Positions 15,747 through 22,953 of a stretch of DNA of 29,638 nucleotides are shown here, one piece after another (within the stretch, counting starts at the first letter, position 1; each line of letters begins with the position of its first letter). The stretch comes from a virus. The DNA is taken from the IMG/VR virus record IMGVR_UViG_3300009537_000119, positions 1-29,638 of that record. One strand, 5' to 3'. The translations under genes were made by a program, and so were the position numbers. The notes beneath the pieces were generated by a model. It ran no database searches and was not told where the DNA came from. It saw only the letters and a list, made by a program, of their open reading frames with translations.

Positions 15747-16466
15747 AGTATTACTCCTTGTTTGAGTAGATTTTACAGGGATTGGATCCTTATCTGCCGG
15801 CATCGTCTCATCGACGATCTCGCCGGCGACCTCTGGATCAGTTGTTTTCCTGCTTGTGTTTTTATCGCTCATAAATGCCTTGAGCGGTATCACTGAATTT
15901 GTGTCCCGATATTCGTTCGGGGTGGGCGTGAGACTTGCATCCAGGCCTAACGGCCATTTAGTAATTTTCCAGGACCCCCAGTTGAGAGCATCGTCCTCGT
16001 CCTCACTATTGGCGACGTGCTCATAATCGACCAGGTGGTAAGCGGTCCCACTGGACCAGCCGAGTTTCTTTTTTAACCCCAGGTCGGCGATCATTTTCTC
16101 GTATTCGTTTCTCATCTGGATAACGACCTCAGCGAAAATGCCGACCTCGTCGAGTTTGAGTTCTGCTTTCCCGAGAGTTTTCCGATATGCAGGGATCGTA
16201 TATTCCCCAGAGGCAAGCGGGTATCGATGATGGAAATAAACCTCGGAGGATTTCAGATCTCCGAAATCTGTCTCAGGAGTGAAAAAATCTCCGGAGAGAT
16301 CGGTCTCGTCCGGAGATCCAAACCGGACCAGATATCCCCCGAGCAAAACTTTTCCGTCGTCCTGCTTGACGGCCTTGATCGGGTCCCCGATATGGATGAG
16401 CGTCTCGTCCGGTCCCAGGTCCTCGAACCTCGACTTTATATTTATGCCTGTTCGTTTGATGAGCAT
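14463..16466 (-). CDS. Prohead protease fused to major capsid protein
   Basis: One uninterrupted frame of 667 residues holds two proteins normally encoded apart. Residues 1-220 form an HK97-type prohead protease: LLGGYLVRFGSPDETDLSGD, the histidine motif YFHHRYP at 77-83 and the serine motif GWSSGT at 136-141. Residues 241-667 form an HK97-fold capsid protein: a helical scaffold-like delta region (about 241-330), FNTVDETSRAAGSRWGGIRGYWVAEGSSI, KKVAALAYATDELLMDT, the EGDGVGKPLGIMN loop and a VHVRFETDEMTYKFTYRIDG-type C-terminal strand. A strong internal start at 15746 can also make free capsid protein. Scaffold removal by the fused protease is the inferred role. Confidence 0.9.
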   Translation of the reverse strand: MLIKRTGINIKSRFEDLGPDETLIHIGDPIKAVKQDDGKVLLGGYLVRFGSPDETDLSGDFFTPETDFGDLKSSEVYFHHRYPLASGEYTIPAYRKTLGKAELKLDEVGIFAEVVIQMRNEYEKMIADLGLKKKLGWSSGTAYHLVDYEHVANSEDEDDALNWGSWKITKWPLGLDASLTPTPNEYRDTNSVIPLKAFMSDKNTSRKTTDPEVAGEIVDETMPADKDPIPVKSTQTRSNTMFKTKQEALEHFAKLVSVKVADLNDDQIRYALKGTKWEIEDLVVEPSFSLEDVGEIVKTAVTEAVKAVAESAPPVDPGSGITVVTDEGDQPWETDGEFFLAVKSAALSPHNVDPRLLAVKAGAGMEEADPAQGGFLVTTTVDGTLKEKMWSIGEILNRVDPYPLGPTSNSMSFNTVDETSRAAGSRWGGIRGYWVAEGSSITNSQPSFSQIDLKLKKVAALAYATDELLMDTTTLAAWLQRTVADELKFMVEDAIYEGDGVGKPLGIMNSGCLISVTRINASTITPRDISNMYSRRWGGAGNYVWFANQDIHPVLESMTLTNEVYMPPGGFADAPFARLKGLPVIDIEYAATLGTTGDLMLASMDQYLAIDKGAVKGSESIHVRFETDEMTYKFTYRIDGQPAWRTAVTPFKGSNTQSPFVVMSTSS

Positions 16467-16479
16467 TATTTCTCCTTAT

Positions 16480-16531
16480 AAAAAAACGACGACCGGGACC
16501 CGAATTGATTTTTTCGGATCGCAGTCGTCGT
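16480..16531 (-). terminator. Intrinsic terminator in the capsid gene leader
   Basis: The outer stem pairs ACGACGAC with GTCGTCGT (16524-16531 with 16486-16493); an inner stem pairs ATCCGAA with TTCGGGT around loop AAAATCAA. Seven U residues follow on the minus strand (16486-16480). It ends 14 bases before the capsid fusion ATG, so capsid expression needs readthrough or antitermination. Confidence 0.75.
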
Positions 16532-16580
16532 CCCGGATCTCTTATCCGGTCGGTTCTGCCTCGTAATTTTATTTGATTAT
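16480..16580 (-). ncRNA. Terminated leader RNA upstream of the capsid operon
   Basis: Transcription from the promoter at 16587-16614 should start near 16580 and meet an intrinsic terminator ending at 16480, giving an RNA of about 100 bases that stops before the capsid fusion gene's ribosome binding site. Within it, CCGGGAC (16536-16530) can pair with GTCCCGG (16499-16493), a fold that conflicts with the terminator stem and could act as an antiterminator. It may be a free small RNA or an attenuator of capsid expression. Both readings are inferences from motifs. Confidence 0.5.
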
Positions 16581-16586
16581 GGTTTC

Positions 16587-16614
16587 ATATTAGCATAAAA
16601 TTATGTATTGTCAA
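16587..16614 (-). promoter_or_regulatory. Promoter with consensus -35 upstream of the capsid gene
   Basis: A perfect TTGACA (16614-16609) is followed by a 16-base spacer and TAATAT (16592-16587), with a TG one base upstream (TGCTAATAT) forming an extended -10. The spacer is A+T-rich. It is the best sigma-70-type match seen in the window and faces the protease-capsid gene. Decamer repeats lie about 80-100 bases upstream. Confidence 0.65.
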
Positions 16615-16686
16615 CCGGCCAGGAGGCGCCCTGTCGTCGTTTTCCCTCTCTTGATGTACTTTGACCTTATCGGGAAATAAAACGAA

Positions 16687-16714
16687 ATTTGACGCTTTCT
16701 GACCGTTTCTGACC
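16687..16714. repeat. Direct repeats spaced about 10 bp upstream of the capsid promoter
   Basis: TTTCTGACC occurs at 16696-16704 and 16706-16714, exactly 10 bp apart, and a related TTTGACGC lies just before at 16688-16695. Helical-turn spacing upstream of a promoter suggests a binding site for a regulator. The remainder of the 269-base gap up to the morphogenesis gene shows nothing else definite. Confidence 0.4.
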
Positions 16715-16735
16715 TGGGTCTGGGAGAGATCCTGG

Positions 16736-17437
16736 TCATGTGACGAGCTCGAGCTCGGTCCAGCAGCGGTCGTTCGGATGAGCCGGTATCTCGGCGACCG
16801 TCCATCCCTCCGATCTGAGTTTCTCGTCGTTCGGCTCGCAGATGACGCAAACATTATTATCTTTCATCGTGTACCATCTCGGCTCGGTCAGGATCCCGTC
16901 GATCTCAAGTTTCTCAGCATAGATCCGTTTTCCGTTCTCGAAACCCCGGGTCACTTCCGTGACGGCGATCGTCTGAGCTCGTCGGGGAGTGAACATCGAG
17001 GAGAGATCTCCGATGAGGAGATCCAGGTTCCGATCAGGAGTATCGAAATAATTCCGGAGTGCGTTTTGTAAATGGTTCCGAGTATTCTCATTGAGATCGG
17101 AGACCATGTTAAAACCATAGGTACGAGCCCAGTTCGAGGCCTCGGCGACGATCTCATCATGATCGATCTCGATACCCAAGGAGAGAGCCTCGGTCTCGGA
17201 TGCGGAGACGGCCATCCCGGTTAACATCGGGACCAGGAAAGCGAGAAAGATCCCGGACCATTTCTCCCAGAATGCCGGAGGAGGAGGAGAGGGATCCTCG
17301 TCTCCCATCTCGTCGAGCAGGTCATCGAATTGAGCCTCGAACTGTTCGCCAAAAAAGAGAGCGATATCCTCCTCGGCCTGATCTTTCGATTGACTGTCCG
17401 GATCTGTTTTCCCTGATCTGCTCGTTCGTTTTAGCAT
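16736..17437 (-). CDS. Mu gpF-like minor head / head morphogenesis protein
   Basis: The 233-residue protein carries the C-terminal Mu gpF / SPP1 gp7 type signature: AQTIAVTEVTRGFENGKRIYAEKL at about 157-180, WYTMKDNNVCVICEPNDE at about 191-208 with its Cys pair, and AHPNDRCW near residue 223. The N-terminus is acidic (AEEDIALFFGEQFEAQFDDLLDEMGDED) and is followed by a hydrophobic stretch FLAFLVPMLTGMAVSA. These proteins are packed in the head or attached to the portal. The family is often near 300 residues or more, so this is a short member. It lies between a LamG-like gene and the capsid operon. Confidence 0.85.
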   Translation of the reverse strand: MLKRTSRSGKTDPDSQSKDQAEEDIALFFGEQFEAQFDDLLDEMGDEDPSPPPPAFWEKWSGIFLAFLVPMLTGMAVSASETEALSLGIEIDHDEIVAEASNWARTYGFNMVSDLNENTRNHLQNALRNYFDTPDRNLDLLIGDLSSMFTPRRAQTIAVTEVTRGFENGKRIYAEKLEIDGILTEPRWYTMKDNNVCVICEPNDEKLRSEGWTVAEIPAHPNDRCWTELELVT

Positions 17438-17444
17438 TTCCGCC

Positions 17445-18197
17445 TTAATAAATCGACCATCTGTTATTTAAATATGTTTGTATATCGGATTGTTGCGCAG
17501 AGGTGTAATCACTCACAAAAAGAGATTCAAAAATATAACTGTTTGTCGCTTCATTCGTCCCGACTTTCCCATCATCAAACAGGGTTGCTATTGCCGTTCC
17601 CATTGACGTCGCAAGAGCATAAGTCGTGGCCTCTTGTACACTATTCACAGCGGCCTTGATTGTCCCTGCATCTCGCCACACTTCGAGTAAATAACTCGTT
17701 CCAGCACTCAAGACAGTGTCGAATTTCTTTTCTGCGACCCAATAAAGCGCCCATTGAGTAGCAGACCCACGGGCGTATATTGCGGGCACGAATTGACCAT
17801 TTCCCCACAAACCCGCCCACGTTCCATTATCAGAAACGTACTGCATGGCAATTGCAATATAAAAATCTCCCGTTCCTATTCCATGAGCAAGCGAGGCAGA
17901 CTTGACCTCATCATTCACCCCGTCTCCAAGAACGCCGGGGAGACCATTCTGGACGCCTGTCACAAGCGTCGGTCTTGTGTTATCGCTCGCCGGAGCAGAA
18001 AAATCGACCGCATTCCCGGATTGATCCTCCCAAGTCCCGACCGGGTTCCCGTTTCCAGACGGAGTCGTTTTGCTATCATGCTCCTGAAAAACCCCGGCAT
18101 CGGCCTTTACCCACCAAAGCAAACCCGATAAATCGGTGGGCGAGAAAACAGCTCCCCCCATGCGTCGCCGGCGTCTATTGTTTAGTTGTGGTCTCAT
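17445..18197 (-). CDS. LamG/concanavalin-like surface protein, compositionally foreign
   Basis: The 250-residue protein has a short basic start (NNRRRRRMGG) then a laminin-G/concanavalin-like domain: LSGLLWWVKADAGV, GTWEDQSGNAVDF, NTRPTLVTGVQNGLPGV, FYIAIAMQYVSDNGTWAGLWG and YLLEVWRDAGTIKAAVNS, closing with DIQTYLNNRWSIY. Such domains bind sugars on capsid or tail surfaces. The gene has only one GATC in about 720 bp, while nearby phage genes have several per 100-200 bp, and it uses many GCA and AT-ending codons. That points to recent acquisition into the head module. The ATG follows the previous stop by two bases. Confidence 0.65.
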   Translation of the reverse strand: MRPQLNNRRRRRMGGAVFSPTDLSGLLWWVKADAGVFQEHDSKTTPSGNGNPVGTWEDQSGNAVDFSAPASDNTRPTLVTGVQNGLPGVLGDGVNDEVKSASLAHGIGTGDFYIAIAMQYVSDNGTWAGLWGNGQFVPAIYARGSATQWALYWVAEKKFDTVLSAGTSYLLEVWRDAGTIKAAVNSVQEATTYALATSMGTAIATLFDDGKVGTNEATNSYIFESLFVSDYTSAQQSDIQTYLNNRWSIY

Positions 18198-18199
18198 TC

Positions 18200-18658
18200 C
18201 TACTCCGCTCGATATCCGACCCGAACCTCGAGGATCTCATCATCTCCAGACGCCGAGTTATATCCGGTTGCGTCTGAATGGAACCAGACCAGGAAAACAG
18301 AGGTTTGACCGGGGATCGTGATCGGTCTCGTCGGATACTGGACACTCCCTCCATTACTATCTGATTGCCAATCGGCAGCGGCGACAGGAACCTCTCCGAG
18401 TACCGTCCGTCTCTGAGCGACCGTGATCGCCGTATCCCCCGCACTGGACCCAGGATCCGCACTCATAACCAACAGACGACCGGCCGGCGTGAGGATATCT
18501 CCTCCGGAGGAGATAAACTCGAAATCGAGGAGTTCTCCTTGTGCCGGAGCATGAGGAGCGAGAGGCAGTTCGACAGATGCCGAATACTGGTTTTGAGCGA
18601 CGGCCTCATCGATCCCGATGAGCTCGATCGCCGCAGACTTTTGAATATATGTAACCAT
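18200..18658 (-). CDS. Small beta-rich head-module protein, unknown
   Basis: The 152-residue protein begins MVTYIQKSAAIELIGIDEAVAQNQYSASVELPL and contains ELLDFEFISSGGDILTPAGRLLVMSADP and TIPGQTSVFLVWFHSD. It is beta-rich without membrane spans. A phrase, SSAGDTAITVAQRR, recalls the decoration-like protein at 13916-14410. AAGGAG is placed 7 bases before the ATG. It may be a head decoration or fibre anchoring protein, and its neighbour is a LamG-like surface protein, but the family is not recognised. Confidence 0.6.
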   Translation of the reverse strand: MVTYIQKSAAIELIGIDEAVAQNQYSASVELPLAPHAPAQGELLDFEFISSGGDILTPAGRLLVMSADPGSSAGDTAITVAQRRTVLGEVPVAAADWQSDSNGGSVQYPTRPITIPGQTSVFLVWFHSDATGYNSASGDDEILEVRVGYRAE

Positions 18659-18676
18659 GATATTTCTCCTTTATTC

Positions 18677-18946
18677 TTAACTATAGGACAACTCCCCGAC
18701 AATTTCCTCGGGGATAAACTTTTCGGGTTTGAGCGTTAAATCGACCGGAGGCTGTCCCCCGACGATAGCCAAAAAAAGAGGACGACCGAACAGGATCGAG
18801 AAACGCTCTCGGATAGTAGGTTTCCAGGCACTCACCTTAAGAGATCCGTATTCTTGATCGTCGACCTCGAGGACCGGCAGAGTATAATACGCCTCTTGAG
18901 TCTCCCCGTACATTTTGCAATTCTCACTAAATTTAATCGGTTTCAT
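18677..18946 (-). CDS. Small portal-adjacent phage protein
   Basis: The 89-residue protein MKPIKFSENCKMYG... contains LKVSAWKPTIRERFSILFGRPLFLAIVGGQPPVDLTL, the pattern of a small family found beside portal genes in many siphoviruses (a Trp-Lys-x-Thr, Arg-Glu-Arg, hydrophobic, Gly-Gln-Pro-Pro layout). The function of the family is unknown to me. AGGAG is present upstream of the ATG, and the gene directly follows the portal gene. Confidence 0.7.
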   Translation of the reverse strand: MKPIKFSENCKMYGETQEAYYTLPVLEVDDQEYGSLKVSAWKPTIRERFSILFGRPLFLAIVGGQPPVDLTLKPEKFIPEEIVGELSYS

Positions 18947-18958
18947 CCTTTTTCTCCT

Positions 18959-20755
18959 TTATGGATGATTCTTAAACTCCGAGGACCCGGCGAACGCTCT
19001 CCGGATATCGGCCTCGGTTTTTGCTTTTTTGAGTGATCCTCGGATCGATGCTTTCTGGACCCGACTATATCCTGGTCCAGGATCGAAATCGAGTGGATCT
19101 CCGGCCTGGAGTGCTTTCCGGACCTTGATTTCCCAGAGGAGAAACTCTCCCTCTCCTCCGTCCTCGATTTTCTGCCTGGTCGCCGTAAATACGTCCTTTA
19201 TTTCGTCCTTGTTCTTACACCGACCCAGATGATCACGGATAAATTTTTCAATATCCCCCTTGAGATAATGAGCCTGAAATTCAGTGCTCGCCCTGTCGCC
19301 TCCGATCCGCAGTGCGTTTCGCTGCCATTGACCAACCTCTTTTAAGCTCTCTTGGAAATGCATAATAATATTTCGGACCTCTCGATCCGGAGTGACCTCC
19401 AGGATCTCTCCTGAGATCTCGGTCCCAGTCTTAACGCTCATCGTCTCATCAAGAGGCGGTTCGTTTCTCTGGGAGAGTGCCTCGATCCTCTGTTGTCTCG
19501 CCTCCTCGTTTCGTTCTCGCCTTGCTTCCTGTTCGGCGATCATTCCCTTGAGCTCGGTCTCCTCGGCGTCTGATAGTTCATAACCGAGAATACTCATCGA
19601 GAGTTTAGCGGCTCGTGGGTTTGTCGTAATCGCCTGAGTGAGTTTCGAGGTCGACTCAGATCGTTTCGTCTCGTCCTCCTGGAATACGTCGATCTGCTTT
19701 TTATTGAGCACGATCCTATAGCCGAGAGGAGAAAAGACCTGGTCATTGAGGATCTCGAATATCTCCTCGGCCTCGGGAATGATCGTCTCGAGCATAAATC
19801 GACGGTCGTCTGCCTCGACAACTCCTCCTCCTCCCAGGCCTCCGGCCTCGGTCGAAAATAATCTCGTGAGTGGGATCCCGAATGCCGAGGCGATATCCTC
19901 CCGTTTTGTCTTGGTGAGTTCTTTCGCCTCGAGCCCGTCCAGTCCCTCTCCGATAGTTTCGACATTGAGTTTCTCAGCGTTTAATACCTTCTGATCATTC
20001 GCTCCCATCAGACCAGAGAAAAATCGTTTCCACCATGTCTCGAGTTTTTCCCGCTCGGCAGTGTCGGCGAAACCCGATGCAAATAATAGAGTTGCCTTGA
20101 CCAGGCCCCGGCCGAAATAAGATGAGATAAACGAATCGACATTCGTCAGGACGCCGACCGCAGTGAGTGCAGCCTTGGCCGGGTAGTTGATCGCCGGACC
20201 GATCTCGACGTAGGGATCAGACATCCATAACCAGACCATATCCTCGAGATCGACCTTGACTTTCTCCGTCTGTTTTCTGGACATCGAGATCTTTCGTTCG
20301 AACCCGAGGAGAGTTCCTGGAGGAGGTTTCGGTTTCTCCGAATAAATCGGATCGACTGACAAGGGATTAAGATACTTAAATCCCTTGAACATTTTTTTGT
20401 TATTCGTCAATCGATACAGATAGGCTCGGCCGGTCAACTGACGGGAGGCAGTTATCAGAGATAACCATTTTCTAGGGTATTGTAAAAATCCGACCTTATT
20501 CTGATAGTTGTCGGATGAGTCTATAATCTCCCCCTTGGAGTTGAGGATCGAGAACGGGAGGCCGGCGACGTTCGTCGAAATGATCCGGACGCCTCTCCAT
20601 AACCAGGCGACCCGGGAATATAAATCCGCATTTTTTAAATCGACGTCTTGAGTTTTAGATCCCCCGATGTCGGTCCAAACAGTCGGATCGTCTGACCATG
20701 GATTGACCGTTTTAACCTTGTCCCCGTCCGTAAAAATTACTCTGTCGTTTCTCAT
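18959..20755 (-). CDS. Portal protein (HK97 type)
   Basis: The 598-residue protein follows the large terminase, as portals do. Recognisable sections include AWLWRGVRIISTNVAGLPFSIL, ASRQLTGRAYLYRL, LNPLSVDPIYS, VWLWMSDPYVEIG, KLETWWKRFFSGLMGANDQKVLNAEKLNVETIGEGLDGLE, and KREDIASAFGIPLTRLFSTEAGGLGG with the following helix EADDRRFMLETIIPEAEEIFEILND, which form the clip/stem/crown order of the Phage_portal family. A C-terminal charged region from about residue 385 extends it beyond the usual 400-450. Twelve copies would form the DNA channel at the head vertex. AGGTG lies before the ATG. Confidence 0.9.
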   Translation of the reverse strand: MRNDRVIFTDGDKVKTVNPWSDDPTVWTDIGGSKTQDVDLKNADLYSRVAWLWRGVRIISTNVAGLPFSILNSKGEIIDSSDNYQNKVGFLQYPRKWLSLITASRQLTGRAYLYRLTNNKKMFKGFKYLNPLSVDPIYSEKPKPPPGTLLGFERKISMSRKQTEKVKVDLEDMVWLWMSDPYVEIGPAINYPAKAALTAVGVLTNVDSFISSYFGRGLVKATLLFASGFADTAEREKLETWWKRFFSGLMGANDQKVLNAEKLNVETIGEGLDGLEAKELTKTKREDIASAFGIPLTRLFSTEAGGLGGGGVVEADDRRFMLETIIPEAEEIFEILNDQVFSPLGYRIVLNKKQIDVFQEDETKRSESTSKLTQAITTNPRAAKLSMSILGYELSDAEETELKGMIAEQEARRERNEEARQQRIEALSQRNEPPLDETMSVKTGTEISGEILEVTPDREVRNIIMHFQESLKEVGQWQRNALRIGGDRASTEFQAHYLKGDIEKFIRDHLGRCKNKDEIKDVFTATRQKIEDGGEGEFLLWEIKVRKALQAGDPLDFDPGPGYSRVQKASIRGSLKKAKTEADIRRAFAGSSEFKNHP

Positions 20756-20762
20756 ATTTCAC

Positions 20763-22331
20763 CTATGATATTAACCAGTTATCGTCTCCGAGGAGATCAT
20801 GCCATGACCAATATCCGGCATCTGCCAGATCCAGAGGTTTTTTAGGAAATCGCCGGAGTGCTTTTTCGAGGATCCCACTTGTGCCGACGACATGGATTAT
20901 TTTTCCTCTTTCATAATCGGCCAGCATACGGAGACCCCGTTCGACCTTTCCTCCGTGTCCGGCTCCGGCCTTGGCGCTATCAAACGCCGGCCAGTAAATT
21001 TTATTATACTCTTTTTTGTAATCATCTCCAAATTTACGCTTGTATGATTCTTTGATTTCTTTCTTGACCGTTGCCAGAGATGCGTTAAAAACAGATCTCC
21101 AGGTGTCCCCCCCCTGATCGGTTTCGACCCCGACCTTAACACTCCCGAGCTCGACCGCCTTCCTGATTGCCCTTGCGATCGCATCCTCCGGAGACGTGAT
21201 CGCCTCCCAAGAATAGAGACGATATAAAATCCCTCCGGAGACGGCGTCGGCCTGGATCCCCATCGAATCGCTTTTATCGGTCGAGGTTACGGCCGGATCG
21301 ACCCAGACGACGACCCGATCGAGATCCGGGATTTCGTCCCAGGTGCATCTCCGAAATTCGATCTGATCATACATCCCCCCGGTTAACTCGACTTCATGCT
21401 GAGCCTCTCGGAGAAATGAGGTTAATCCCCATGTGTTTATTTGATGCTCGGCGACCTCGAGACTCTGTCCGGCCGTCCAGGTCGCATCTCCGGAGAGTAC
21501 CCGATATAGGCCGGTTTCTGGATCTCTCTCGTATATAAGATTGTCGACGGCCTTATGCGGTCCACTCACGACCCGATCCAGGAGAAACTCGGCTCTACCG
21601 TCGACGAGTTGAGACATTACTCCGTCAGGCGTGATCAGGTTCTGAATAAAAATGACCGTGACATCCGTCGAGCCGGCCGGGATCAGTGATTGAGTGAGTG
21701 TCTCGATTTTTTTCTGGGTCGCTTTTGCCGTATCGTGTCGATCGTCAATGTCGTCGATAATGATCAGGTCCGGTCTCTGTTCGACATCCTTTACCCCTCG
21801 GACAGCCTTGTCTAAACCGAGACCGTCGAGAGTGAAACCTCCGGCAGTCGTGAGACGGTCCCTCCTCCAGGCTTTCGGTTTTCCGTATTTCGTGATCAGC
21901 CGCTCGCTCATGAGCGGATAGGATCTCTCAACTCGCGAGGATCCCAGGAGAGCGTCAATATTTCCGATCGACTTGTCGGCCTGATCCTGGGTCTCTCTTA
22001 CATACCAGGCATAAGAACGTTTATTCTGTCCCCCGAGTTCGATCGGCAGAACCTCGGCTCCGGTCGATTTTCCGCTGCCCCGAGGCCAGATCCCAAAAAA
22101 CGCCGGCGACGGGACGCCGAGCCGGATGCCGTCGACCCACTCCCAGAACTCGGCATGATAAGAGGAGAATGGCTTCGAAAAATGTTTCGGATAAACCAGG
22201 GGGAGACGAGTTTTCCAGTCGAGAAAGGAGATGTCACTTGTCAGACGGTCGATCTCGTCGATCTCGTCCTCGGTCAAGTATTGCAGCAACTCGGCGAGCT
22301 CGCTCCTCGTCGGTAAGTGTTTTGTCGTCAA
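20763..22331 (-). CDS. terL: Terminase large subunit
   Basis: The 522-residue protein has a Walker A motif PRGSGKST at 83-90, preceded by FFGIWP, an aromatic/arginine switch section (SYAWYVRETQDQADKS), Walker B DLIIIDD at 188-194, and a C-terminal RNase H-like nuclease with VVVWVDPAV about residue 340, KVGVETDQGG and a final acidic/HGGKVERG section. It powers DNA packaging and cuts the concatemer. The longest start is TTG at 22331, overlapping the small terminase gene by 98 bases and without a clear binding site; a later TTG at 22289 is possible. The start is therefore uncertain. Confidence 0.92.
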   Translation of the reverse strand: MTTKHLPTRSELAELLQYLTEDEIDEIDRLTSDISFLDWKTRLPLVYPKHFSKPFSSYHAEFWEWVDGIRLGVPSPAFFGIWPRGSGKSTGAEVLPIELGGQNKRSYAWYVRETQDQADKSIGNIDALLGSSRVERSYPLMSERLITKYGKPKAWRRDRLTTAGGFTLDGLGLDKAVRGVKDVEQRPDLIIIDDIDDRHDTAKATQKKIETLTQSLIPAGSTDVTVIFIQNLITPDGVMSQLVDGRAEFLLDRVVSGPHKAVDNLIYERDPETGLYRVLSGDATWTAGQSLEVAEHQINTWGLTSFLREAQHEVELTGGMYDQIEFRRCTWDEIPDLDRVVVWVDPAVTSTDKSDSMGIQADAVSGGILYRLYSWEAITSPEDAIARAIRKAVELGSVKVGVETDQGGDTWRSVFNASLATVKKEIKESYKRKFGDDYKKEYNKIYWPAFDSAKAGAGHGGKVERGLRMLADYERGKIIHVVGTSGILEKALRRFPKKPLDLADAGYWSWHDLLGDDNWLIS

Positions 22332-22848
22332 TTTCGATCGGGCCTCCGTCCGGACCGGAGACCTCTCTCCGATCTGTAAATAATTTGAAATGTTTTCCTA
22401 TATGCACGAGTGCCTGCATTTGATCATGCCATTCGATGATCATCGTCCCTCGTTTCGTGCTCGATACTCTCTTGATGAGGTGAGAATATCCGTCGGTTTT
22501 GAGCGCCTCGAAATCGACTTTCATCGCATAGCCGGCGAGATACTTTCCGTCCTTTTTGTTCGACTCGTAGATCGGGACCTGCTCAATATAGTTCGCAATA
22601 TCGAACCCTCGAGCCATAGATCCCAGGCGAGAGAGCACCTCGTTCGCATCCATGATCGTTTCGGAGATCCGTTTCTGGATCTCCTCCCGTATGAGAGGTT
22701 TTCTCAGGTTTTCGCTCCCGACTGACTGTAACGTCGTATAGTTCCCTTTATATCCCGCTTTCCTGGACGCCTGGGTGGCATTCCAGGACTGGAGATAATA
22801 TTCGACAAACAGTTTTTGTTTATCTGTGAGCTTTCTTTTCTTTGCCAT
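22234..22848 (-). CDS. terS: Terminase small subunit
   Basis: The 204-residue protein has the classic small terminase start: KKRKLTDKQKLFVEYYLQSWNATQASRKAGYKGNYTTLQSVGSENLRKPLIREEIQKRI, a DNA-binding helix-turn-helix that recognises the packaging site. The rest contains a helical oligomerisation section and a charged C-terminus (DDKTLTDEERARRVAAILDRGRDRRDRPSDK). It overlaps the large subunit gene. The ATG at 22848 has a weak ribosome binding site. Its leader contains a GC-rich hairpin and an extended -10 box further upstream. Confidence 0.88.
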   Translation of the reverse strand: MAKKRKLTDKQKLFVEYYLQSWNATQASRKAGYKGNYTTLQSVGSENLRKPLIREEIQKRISETIMDANEVLSRLGSMARGFDIANYIEQVPIYESNKKDGKYLAGYAMKVDFEALKTDGYSHLIKRVSSTKRGTMIIEWHDQMQALVHIGKHFKLFTDRREVSGPDGGPIEIDDKTLTDEERARRVAAILDRGRDRRDRPSDK

Positions 22849-22879
22849 CGTTTAACCATAATAGCATATTTAAAACCTA

Positions 22880-22907
22880 ATGACCCGGGGAGGAGGTCCC
22901 GGGTCAT
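22880..22907 (-). promoter_or_regulatory. GC-rich hairpin in the terminase operon leader
   Basis: ATGACCCGGG (22880-22889) pairs with CCCGGGTCAT (22898-22907) across an 8-base loop. On the minus strand it is followed by TAGGTTTTAA, only a weak U tract. It stands between the candidate promoter at 22945-22953 and the small terminase gene, so it may be an attenuator, a weak terminator or a stability element. Confidence 0.55.
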
Positions 22908-22944
22908 AGTCTAGGAGGGGAAAGAAATGTTACGACGCACTCAC

Positions 22945-22953
22945 ATTATAGCA
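22945..22953 (-). promoter_or_regulatory. Extended -10 box for the packaging operon
   Basis: TGCTATAAT on the minus strand is a perfect extended -10 (TGn-TATAAT). The TAA of the TATAAT is the stop codon of the DNA methyltransferase gene. No -35 match is seen at 16-18 bases. A start near 22938 would leave a roughly 90-base leader before the small terminase gene. Confidence 0.5.
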
